From NCBI GenBank assembly GCA_937876315.1, contig CALEHQ010000042.1, positions 124,001-188,000 on the forward strand: a DNA stretch of 64,000 nt, read 5' to 3'. The translations under genes were made by a program, and so were the position numbers. The DNA is from an uncultured Actinomycetes bacterium. GTDB lineage: Bacteria > Actinomycetota > Acidimicrobiia > Acidimicrobiales > Acidimicrobilacustridaceae. Position 1 is the first letter of the stretch. Each line of letters starts with the position of its first letter. The notes under the pieces are model-generated. The model did not search any database and had not been told where the DNA came from. It saw only the letters and a list, made by a program, of their open reading frames with translations. Positions 51,048 through 58,349 of this stretch are shown in pieces.

Positions 51048-52190
51048 CTAGCGAGACGGCGAACGGCGTGATGAGAACTCTGCGGCTATGGCCGTTGCGG
51101 TAATCGCCCCGTTTACATCGACGCCACTTGTGTCGAATACGACGACATCGCGTTGTCGTTGCACGCGCCACGCATCGGCACCCAACGAGTTTCGCGCTTG
51201 CCATAACAACGTGCGAAGACGAGCGCGTTGGCGATCGGGCGGCACACCTGGCCAGAAAATGTCTGCAATTCGTTGAACGCTCATTCCTTCGGGCCCGGAC
51301 ATCGCGAGAAGTCGCACCGCTGCTTCGGCATGACGAGTCAGAAACACGACTGGTACTCCGTCGCGTCGCACCGAACGTTTTGCCGACAGATCAACCGAAA
51401 GCGTGCCTTCTGGCAGGAAGAGCCGTTCATAGGCCGGATCAGGAAGGGCGAGTTCTCGGGCCAGCTTGAGCCAGCGCCCGCCGCGGTCTCGGTCGATCGC
51501 CCCGGTGAGAAGCACGGCGCGAGCTCCCCAATAGCGTGCTTCAGCCTTGAGGAAGGTCTCGCGCGCCGTGTCCACTGATGAGCGGGCCGACGCGCGATCA
51601 CCCATCATCAACTCAACTTCTGCCAGCCGCAATTGCGCAACAGAACGACCGAGGCTGTCGGGCAAGTTTTCCGTGGCGTCCTGAAGCACCCTGGCAGCTT
51701 CCCCTAGCTGTCCTAACTCGCTAAGCGCCCAACCTTCACCAATTGAGGCAACTGCGGCTAGTTCGCTATTGCCGACAGCCGAGGAAAGCTGACGAGCCCG
51801 CCCAACATCATCCAACGCTCGTTCCGGCTCACCATCGCTCGCGAACGCTGCGCGCAGTGAGTATGCGATGACCCGAGCCTCATCGACTGGCTGGCCACCA
51901 CTAAGAGCGAGGGCATCGAAAAAGCCCCTTTCAGCATCGTCACGGTTCCCACGCAACGAGGCAAGGACCGCACCGAGTGAACGTTGAAAGACGACTTGGG
52001 CCGCGATTTCATCAGGCCAAGGACCGGACCCGACGAGCGCCGGTGCGGTGGAGAGCAACTCGTCGAGGGCTGGAAAGTCTCCCGCCCAGAACGCGGTGTG
52101 GGCCTGATGTGCAAAGGGACCCGAGGCTGCAATCGACTGACGTGCGCCTAGCCCTGGCCCTTCCGTCCCCTCTGTATTTCTTCCCGCCAT
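51048..52190 (-). CDS. Transcriptional regulator with TPR-like N-terminus and C-terminal winged helix
   Basis: A 380-residue protein. About 1-260 is a series of Ala/Leu-rich helical pairs (for instance GNRDDAERGFFDALALSGG, AVASIGEGWALSELGQLGEAARVLQDA in parts) resembling tetratricopeptide repeats. About 275-365 is a winged helix: FLTRHAEAAVRLLAMSGPEGMSVQRIADIFWPGV and the recognition stretch RARLRTLLWQARNSLGADAW, as in OmpR/SARP (BTAD) proteins. SARP proteins have the opposite order, DNA-binding first, so this is a reversed layout. A GGCAGG ribosome site precedes the ATG. It diverges from the tandem TetR gene across an operator-bearing region. Confidence 0.75.
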   Translation of the reverse strand: MAGRNTEGTEGPGLGARQSIAASGPFAHQAHTAFWAGDFPALDELLSTAPALVGSGPWPDEIAAQVVFQRSLGAVLASLRGNRDDAERGFFDALALSGGQPVDEARVIAYSLRAAFASDGEPERALDDVGRARQLSSAVGNSELAAVASIGEGWALSELGQLGEAARVLQDATENLPDSLGRSVAQLRLAEVELMMGDRASARSSVDTARETFLKAEARYWGARAVLLTGAIDRDRGGRWLKLARELALPDPAYERLFLPEGTLSVDLSAKRSVRRDGVPVVFLTRHAEAAVRLLAMSGPEGMSVQRIADIFWPGVPPDRQRARLRTLLWQARNSLGADAWRVQRQRDVVVFDTSGVDVNGAITATAIAAEFSSRRSPSR

Positions 52191-52303
52191 TGTTCGCCTG
52201 CCCGCTCAGACCGATTCACGCAGCGGCGAAGGTCAGATCACTTTCTTAGGCCTTAGATTTCCAACCCAGACGCCATACGTCAATGAGCAGCAGTGTTGGT
52301 TGG

Positions 52304-52323
52304 ACTAGACAACTGTGTCTAGT
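52304..52323. promoter_or_regulatory. Perfect 8-4-8 operator between divergent regulators
   Basis: ACTAGACA-ACTG-TGTCTAGT. It sits between a possible -35 (TTGGTT, 52296-52301) and a -10 (TAGTTT, 52320-52325) of the TetR-type gene, so binding there would block that promoter; autoregulation is the simplest reading. It is 113 bases from the start of the other regulator. Confidence 0.7.
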
Positions 52324-52345
52324 TTGACCAGTTGGAGGATTTCGA

Positions 52346-53674
52346 ATGACGAAAGCAAGCGAGCGTCACTCAGCGACCAGAACCAAAATTTTGGATGCCG
52401 GCATTGCCATTTGGGCAGACCACACTCCGTCGGTATTGGTCAACGGTTTCACAGTCGCACGAATAGCAACGGTCGCCAACGTCACTCGTTCGACGTTCTA
52501 TGCCTACTGGCCCTCGGCCGAGGAGTACGTCGCTGACCTCGTCGCCCACCTCATTGACCTCGACACCATGAATTATCCGTCGATCGTGGCGAATCTTCCG
52601 ATCGACATCCGACCGAAATCGGGGGTCACAGACCTCCCAAAAGCAGTTGTTGAGAGTAGCCGGGCGCACTTTGAGGCTGCGGTCAATGACGAATCGTTCG
52701 GGCTTCGACTCGCGTTTCTCTCGAAAGCAGACGATCCAGCGATAGCAGCGACCCTCAAGGAGCTCTATCGCAACGCCGAAGCCGCACAGTACGCGCCGTT
52801 TCTGATCAGCCTCGAACGTTGGGGCAGGAAGTTGCGGGAGCCAATCGATGAATCGATGATGCAAATCATCTTCAGCTCCCTCCTTGAAGGACTTGCCTCC
52901 CGCTATCGCTTGGACCCTGATTCCTTCTCGCCTGACCTGTACGGCTTGGCACTCCTCCCACTGCTCGTGACCCTCACTCGGAGACCAGAGGACGACCGTG
53001 GCCTCTACGAAATCGTCGATTCACTCAATAGTTGGCCCGCTGTCGGACTAGCAGGGAAGTTGCGCGATAGCGAGATTGCAACCGACCAGAGTTCCGCTGC
53101 CATCGCCGGGACTTCAATGCGCGAAGTCACCATTGCGATTCGGCGACTGCTCGCAAGAATCGGGTTCGGCGAACTCTCGATGACAGAAATCGCTGGCGTC
53201 ACCGGCTACTCCGAGTCCACGCTTCAACAAATGTTCGGATCCCGTCCCGGCATCGCGATGTGCTTACTTTTCGTCAACTGTTTCGAGCGATACCAGTCAG
53301 TTGCACCCGAACTAACTGGCATTGCGCTTGTTCGAGAATTTATTGACATCAATACCGATGAGATCCAACGCAATCCCGCAATTGCACAGAACATGATGCT
53401 TCTTCTCAGCGGCCATACCGCACAACCGCGCTATGAACTCATTGACTTCGACGCTCGACCACTTTTTGATGCAGCGGTCAGACAAGCATTCGAACGCGGG
53501 GAGCTTCGCTCCGACCTTGATCCCAAGCAGTTCTCCTTTTTGTTGCAGCGAACCGTTCTCATTGAAGCTGGACCGATCGCCAATGCGACACCCGAAATCG
53601 ATGCCGTCGAGTTGCTCCTTCAGGCTGCCGGGGCACCGCCGCGGGCAGTTACATCCAACAGCGGTACCGTCTGA
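52346..53674 (+). CDS. Tandem TetR-family regulator (two TetR units in one chain)
   Basis: A 442-residue protein, twice the length of a normal TetR repressor. The first helix-turn-helix is at about 12-58 (TRTKILDAGIAIW ... TVARIATVANVTRSTFYAYW), followed by a helical ligand domain. A second N-terminal-like unit begins at 258 (MREVTIAIRRLLARIGFG ... SMTEIAGVTGYSESTLQQMF) with its own ligand-domain-like tail. One chain could thus form a pseudo-dimer on DNA. The second helix-turn-helix has a less typical recognition helix. GGAGG site six bases before the ATG. A palindromic operator lies just upstream. Effector unknown; a lipid or CoA-linked inducer would fit the window. Confidence 0.85.
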   Translation: MTKASERHSATRTKILDAGIAIWADHTPSVLVNGFTVARIATVANVTRSTFYAYWPSAEEYVADLVAHLIDLDTMNYPSIVANLPIDIRPKSGVTDLPKAVVESSRAHFEAAVNDESFGLRLAFLSKADDPAIAATLKELYRNAEAAQYAPFLISLERWGRKLREPIDESMMQIIFSSLLEGLASRYRLDPDSFSPDLYGLALLPLLVTLTRRPEDDRGLYEIVDSLNSWPAVGLAGKLRDSEIATDQSSAAIAGTSMREVTIAIRRLLARIGFGELSMTEIAGVTGYSESTLQQMFGSRPGIAMCLLFVNCFERYQSVAPELTGIALVREFIDINTDEIQRNPAIAQNMMLLLSGHTAQPRYELIDFDARPLFDAAVRQAFERGELRSDLDPKQFSFLLQRTVLIEAGPIANATPEIDAVELLLQAAGAPPRAVTSNSGTV

Positions 53675-53680
53675 ACGACT

Positions 53681-55546
53681 GTGACACCAACAATTCCCCC
53701 GCCCATTTCGGATTTCCGAGCCACAAGAGTGTCGACCGCAAGGTGGTGGCGTGATCCGTGGGCGATCGCGTCCGTCATCGTCGCAGTCATTCTCACCGCA
53801 ATTGTGATCTGGCCAATCCTCGATGCCGGGCGAGCGGCCCTTGATCTTGTTTGGAGACCCAGCGGCGACTGGGCGGTGCTAACGCTGAGAGTCGAAGACG
53901 TTGGGCGGAACACACCACTTGTGGGTCCGTACTCTCGATTCGGATGGAATCATCCTGGCCCGCTCATCTACTGGCTGCTTGCGATCCCGTACCACCTCTT
54001 TGGCGATAGGCCAGAAGCGATTCTCGCCGCAGCTGCGACGCTCAATGCAGTATCTGTCGCTGCACTCAGCGCCGTCGCATGGCGAAGGGGCCGCCTGCCA
54101 TTGGTTGCCCTCACCATGGCCGCGACCGCGATCCTGATTCACGCAATGGGCCCGGCAATGATCCGCGACCCTTGGAATCCGTTCATCACACTTCTTCCGC
54201 TCGCACTCACCGTTTTCCTTGTTTGGTCGGTCATTGAAAGCGACTTCTGGATGTGGCCACCATTGGCGTTCCTCGTGTCATTCGAACTCCAGAGCCATAT
54301 CGGCTATCTCCCGATGCTTGCAATGCTCGGGGTTTCTGTTTTCGCCATCGCTTGGCGCAGGAAATCGTTCAACACCCTGCTGCCGACTTCGACCAAACAA
54401 CGTTGGTGGGTCCTGGGACTCTCATCTGCAGTGGTCATTGGCTGCTGGCTTCCGGTCTTCCTCGACCAAGTTGCCGGAACCGGAAACCTCGGAGCAATTG
54501 CTCGCTACTTCCTCTCCCCCGGCGATAGCCCCGCTGGGTTCGGCACGGCTTTTCATGTTGCAGCCGATCAGTTGCGGTTTCCCTCAGCCCCGTGGCTTGG
54601 ACGCAGGGAACTCACGGGCCTAGATGGCGCACTCCTAGGTTCAGGACTTGCAGCCTTGGTTGTTCCGATCCTGTCAATGGCAGGTTCACTGTGGCTTGCC
54701 GCTCGCACGCGAGTACTCGCTCCTCTTCGCTTCCAACTCGTTGTCATCGCTACCGCCCTCGGCGGTTTGATCGCCACCGCTCGTGTCACTGGGCTGCTTT
54801 TCGACTGGGTGGTCCGGTGGTGGTGGGTCATCGCAAGCCTGTGGTGGCTTTCCATCGTCTGGGTTTTGTGGTCAGTGCTGTGTAAGCGAATCACCACCCA
54901 ACCGATGCAACGCATCACAACCGGAATCCTCGCCGTAGGTGCAGCGATCGTGACGTTGGCCGCAACGGGTCCAGTCATCTCGTCAACATCCTCAACTCTG
55001 CCACCTAGTCCATCCACGAGCGTTGTCCTCGACGGCTTCCTTCAACAAACGCTTGATGCCCTGCAGGGGTCGGGACCGCTCCTCGTCGTGACCACTGGTT
55101 CGGTGCGCGGCGACTACGGAGATGCGCTTCGACTGCAACTCGAACGCACGGGTATCCGAGTTGTCGCCGAGCCGAACATGATCAGCCATCTTGGCCCGCA
55201 GCGCTCCGAATCAAGCCGCACACCCGTGGGCACACTTTGGATTGTCAGCGCTGACCAAATCACTCAGTTCAAAGCTGACCAGAGCATGAAATTCCTCGGA
55301 GGATGGGATCCACTTACCCGGGACGAACGGGACCAATTCTTCATCGATCAGTCACTCCTTCAGGACCAACTCATCGCAGCCGGTCGCGTTGACCTTGCTG
55401 AGGCACTCACGAACGGATCCGGAGGCGTGGACACCGAGGCCAAAACTCTTGACGGAGTCGACCCGACGCTCGTGGACCGCGTCGAAGCACTGCGCCGAAA
55501 GGGTGATCCCGTCGCCGTCTTCCTCGGACCGCCTCGCACTTTCTGA
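53681..55546 (+). CDS. Multi-spanning membrane protein, GT-C glycosyltransferase-like
   Basis: A 621-residue membrane protein starting with GTG seven bases after the TetR gene. About ten to eleven hydrophobic helices occupy 28-430, with an early external loop VGPYSRFGWNHPGPLIYWLLAIPYH (in parts) that resembles the first catalytic-loop region of GT39/GT-C type glycosyltransferases using polyprenyl-linked sugars. The last 170 residues form a soluble domain (VVLDGFLQQTLDALQGSGPLLVVTTGSVRGDYGDALRLQLE in parts). An acidic DVGR near the first loop may be the GT-C Asp. Enzymatic role is not proven; the gene may be co-transcribed with the regulator. Confidence 0.72.
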   Translation: MTPTIPPPISDFRATRVSTARWWRDPWAIASVIVAVILTAIVIWPILDAGRAALDLVWRPSGDWAVLTLRVEDVGRNTPLVGPYSRFGWNHPGPLIYWLLAIPYHLFGDRPEAILAAAATLNAVSVAALSAVAWRRGRLPLVALTMAATAILIHAMGPAMIRDPWNPFITLLPLALTVFLVWSVIESDFWMWPPLAFLVSFELQSHIGYLPMLAMLGVSVFAIAWRRKSFNTLLPTSTKQRWWVLGLSSAVVIGCWLPVFLDQVAGTGNLGAIARYFLSPGDSPAGFGTAFHVAADQLRFPSAPWLGRRELTGLDGALLGSGLAALVVPILSMAGSLWLAARTRVLAPLRFQLVVIATALGGLIATARVTGLLFDWVVRWWWVIASLWWLSIVWVLWSVLCKRITTQPMQRITTGILAVGAAIVTLAATGPVISSTSSTLPPSPSTSVVLDGFLQQTLDALQGSGPLLVVTTGSVRGDYGDALRLQLERTGIRVVAEPNMISHLGPQRSESSRTPVGTLWIVSADQITQFKADQSMKFLGGWDPLTRDERDQFFIDQSLLQDQLIAAGRVDLAEALTNGSGGVDTEAKTLDGVDPTLVDRVEALRRKGDPVAVFLGPPRTF

Positions 55547-55622
55547 GGCACAGCAGAATCCGACAGAGGGCCCTCAAATGGTCGATGTCGGCACTACCCC
55601 TCAGGAGTGGTTGACTTGATCG

Positions 55623-57230
55623 GTGCTAAACGTCCGTGACCTCGTTGTTGAAATCGGGGGGAAGACCATCGTTGATGGCACCACCTTTCAAGTGAGGGCG
55701 GGCGACAAGGTCGGACTTGTCGGGCGAAACGGGGCGGGGAAGACCACCCTCTTTCGAGTTTTGGGTGGCGATAACGCTCCAAAACGCGGAACCGTCGAAC
55801 GATCAGGCGGCACCGGATACCTCTCACAGGATCCTCGACAAGACGCCGTTGATCCCGAAACTCTCGCGATCACCCATGTCCTTTCGGGCCGAGGCTTCGA
55901 TGTCGCTATAAACCGTCTCGAGACACTTCGCCAAGCGATGGAAGTCGACCCATCGGAGCAGAACATCACAAAGTTCACGAATGCTCAGGAGCGATTCGAG
56001 ATCGATGGTGGCTACGCCGCCGAGTCCGACGCCCGAAAACTGGTTGATGGCCTCGGGCTGCGCGCTGATCGTCTCGAACTTCCCATTGGTGCGCTCTCGG
56101 GTGGGGAGCGACGACGCCTTGAACTATCTCGCATTCTGTTCGCAGGTAGCGATCTACTCCTCCTTGATGAGCCGACAAACCACCTTGATGCTGATGCTCG
56201 TGATTGGTTGCTGTCGTTCCTTCGCTCGTATCGAGGCGCGCTTCTCGTCATTAGCCATGACCTCGACCTGCTTGACGAAGCCATCACCCGAGTCATCCAC
56301 CTCGACCGCGAAGCAGAAGAAGCTACGGGTGAAATCGTCGAGTACCGGGGCACCTATAGCCAGTATCTGATCTCACGCGAACGCGATGAAGAGCGTCTCA
56401 GCAAAATGGCTGAACGTCAGCAAAGCGAGATCAAACGATTGTCGACGCTTGCCGATTCGATGCGCGGCCAGACGGCGAAACGTGCACGCGTTGCCAAGAA
56501 CCTCGATAACCGAGCCGAACGAATCCGCTCAAACCAGGTTGAAGGTCCAGCAGCGCGACGGACCATCGAGCTGCGCTTCCCTCCCCCGCCGAGTTGTGGA
56601 CGAACAGTTCTGACTGCAAACGGATTGTGGAAGAGTTACGGCGTAAATGATGTGTTCGCAGATGTCTCTTTCGATGTCGGCCGCGGTGAACGACTCTTGG
56701 TCATGGGCCTCAACGGCGCGGGAAAGACCAGCCTCCTAAAAATTCTCGCGGGTACGTCCGATGCTGACCTCGGAGAATTTGAGCTTGGACTGAATGTTTC
56801 TGCCGGGTACTACGCCCAAGAACACGAAGGAATCGATTCAGGTGTTTCGATGATTGAGCACATGCGTCGCGATTCCGAGCTTGGAGACGAGGGCGTCCGT
56901 GCGCTTCTCGGAATGTTCGGGCTCAGCGGCGACAAAGTATTTCAAGATGCCGGAACGCTCTCCGGCGGTGAAAAGACAAAGCTCGCTCTCGCTCAGCTCG
57001 TGGCGGGAAACCACAATCTTCTTCTGCTCGACGAGCCAACAAACAACCTCGATCCCATGTCACGCACCGCAACCGGTACAGCTCTTGCTGCCTGGCCCGG
57101 AACAATGGTGATCGTGAGTCACGATGTTGAATTTGTGGAGGCACTCGCTCCCGATCGAGTGCTGCTCATGCCCGATGGTCAGCTGGATTACTTCTCGGCC
57201 GAATCGCTGGAGCTTGTAGCTCTCGCTTGA
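55623..57230 (+). CDS. ABC-F family ATPase
   Basis: A 535-residue soluble protein with two ABC domains and no membrane segments. First domain: Walker A GRNGAGKTT near 34-42, signature LSGGERRRLELSR, Walker B LLLLDEPTNHLDADA. The linker (about 235-305) is charged and helical (RDEERLSKMAERQQSEIKRL). Second domain: Walker A GLNGAGKTS, LSGGEKTKLALAQ, LLLLDEPTNNLDPMS. ABC-F proteins act on the ribosome to resolve stalls or protect from antibiotics; this one lies among housekeeping genes and resembles EttA/Uup-type rather than known resistance factors. GTG start; a weak ribosome site. Convergent with prfB. Confidence 0.92.
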   Translation: MLNVRDLVVEIGGKTIVDGTTFQVRAGDKVGLVGRNGAGKTTLFRVLGGDNAPKRGTVERSGGTGYLSQDPRQDAVDPETLAITHVLSGRGFDVAINRLETLRQAMEVDPSEQNITKFTNAQERFEIDGGYAAESDARKLVDGLGLRADRLELPIGALSGGERRRLELSRILFAGSDLLLLDEPTNHLDADARDWLLSFLRSYRGALLVISHDLDLLDEAITRVIHLDREAEEATGEIVEYRGTYSQYLISRERDEERLSKMAERQQSEIKRLSTLADSMRGQTAKRARVAKNLDNRAERIRSNQVEGPAARRTIELRFPPPPSCGRTVLTANGLWKSYGVNDVFADVSFDVGRGERLLVMGLNGAGKTSLLKILAGTSDADLGEFELGLNVSAGYYAQEHEGIDSGVSMIEHMRRDSELGDEGVRALLGMFGLSGDKVFQDAGTLSGGEKTKLALAQLVAGNHNLLLLDEPTNNLDPMSRTATGTALAAWPGTMVIVSHDVEFVEALAPDRVLLMPDGQLDYFSAESLELVALA

Positions 57231-57233
57231 GTG

Positions 57234-58349
57234 CTATTCGCCGGCGGTGTCAGCCCCGCTGCGCTCCCATTGAAGGTACGCCTCCATGAAACCGTCGAGG
57301 TCGCCGTCGAAAACTCCATCGACATTGCCGACTTCATAACCCGATCGAAGGTCCTTCACCATTTGGTAGGGCTGTGTCACGTAGGAGCGAATCTGACTTC
57401 CAAAGCCCACCGACCGTTGCTCGCCGCGAATGTTGGAGAGTTCCGCCATGCGTTCTTCACGCTGCCGCTCGGCCAACTTCGCCCGCAGAATCTGCATCGC
57501 CCGGTCTTTGTTCTGGTGCTGACTGCGCTCGTTCTGACATGACGTAACGATTCCGGTCGGCAAATGGGTGATGCGGACAGCGGAGTCCGTGACGTTCACA
57601 TGCTGACCACCTGCGCCGGAGGATCGGTAGGTGTCAATACGAAGGTCCTTTTCATCGATCTCGATGTCGGGGACATCCTCGAGGAACGGAGTGACCTTGA
57701 GGGCCGCAAAGGCTGTCTGACGTTTGCCTTGAGCATTGAAAGGAGAAATGCGTACAAGCCGATGTACGCCGTGCTCAGAACGGAGGCGCCCATAGGCGTG
57801 GCGACCATTCACCAAGAACGTTGCGGAAGAGATACCTGCCTCATTGCCGGCAGACACTTCCTCGAGCTCAACGTCGAAACCGCGCTTTTCGGCCCAGCGA
57901 AGGAACATTCGGAGAAGCATGTTCGCCCAATCCTGCGCATCGGCTCCACCTTCACCGGACTGGATTTCACAGATTGCGCTGGTGTCGTCGTACTCACCCG
58001 TGAACAGCGCACGCAATTCGAGTTCACCAAGGTCCGACGCAAGCGCCGCCATTGACTCCTCGACCTCTGCTTCGACGGATTCATCGTGTTCTTCGCGCCC
58101 AAGTTCGTGCAGCGTTTCAGCGTCTTCGAGTCGCGATGACAGTCGGTCGAACAGTTCAAGATCTTCGGTGCACGCAGCCAACTCGCCATTGACCTTTCGA
58201 GCGAGGTCGGGATCATCCCAAAGGTCAGGCCGACTCGCCTCAGTTTCGAGCTGAGGACGAGCCAGAAGCAGTTCTTCGATACGCAGGTACACCCGCGCTT
58301 CATCTATCCGACGGTGCAGGTCGGCGAGTTCGTCGGAATAGTCCCTCAT
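57234..58349 (-). CDS. prfB: Peptide chain release factor 2
   Basis: A 371-residue release factor reading UGA and UAA. The tripeptide anticodon SPF lies at 202-204 (ISPFNAQGKRQ), the peptidyl-tRNA hydrolysis motif GGQ at 247-249 (SGAGGQHVNVTDSAV); both are three residues less than in E. coli. At the place of the E. coli programmed frameshift (YL* near codon 22) there is an uninterrupted CTG-CGT, so the autoregulatory frameshift is absent. The ATG overlaps the secA stop (ATGA), which decides it against longer N-terminal frames and couples the two translations. Convergent with the ABC-F gene. Confidence 0.95.
   Translation of the reverse strand: MRDYSDELADLHRRIDEARVYLRIEELLLARPQLETEASRPDLWDDPDLARKVNGELAACTEDLELFDRLSSRLEDAETLHELGREEHDESVEAEVEESMAALASDLGELELRALFTGEYDDTSAICEIQSGEGGADAQDWANMLLRMFLRWAEKRGFDVELEEVSAGNEAGISSATFLVNGRHAYGRLRSEHGVHRLVRISPFNAQGKRQTAFAALKVTPFLEDVPDIEIDEKDLRIDTYRSSGAGGQHVNVTDSAVRITHLPTGIVTSCQNERSQHQNKDRAMQILRAKLAERQREERMAELSNIRGEQRSVGFGSQIRSYVTQPYQMVKDLRSGYEVGNVDGVFDGDLDGFMEAYLQWERSGADTAGE

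Noticed and set aside
57234-58349. Programmed +1 frameshift in prfB
   Set aside because: No in-frame UGA or slippery CTT-TGA is present near codon 22-26; the frame is continuous.
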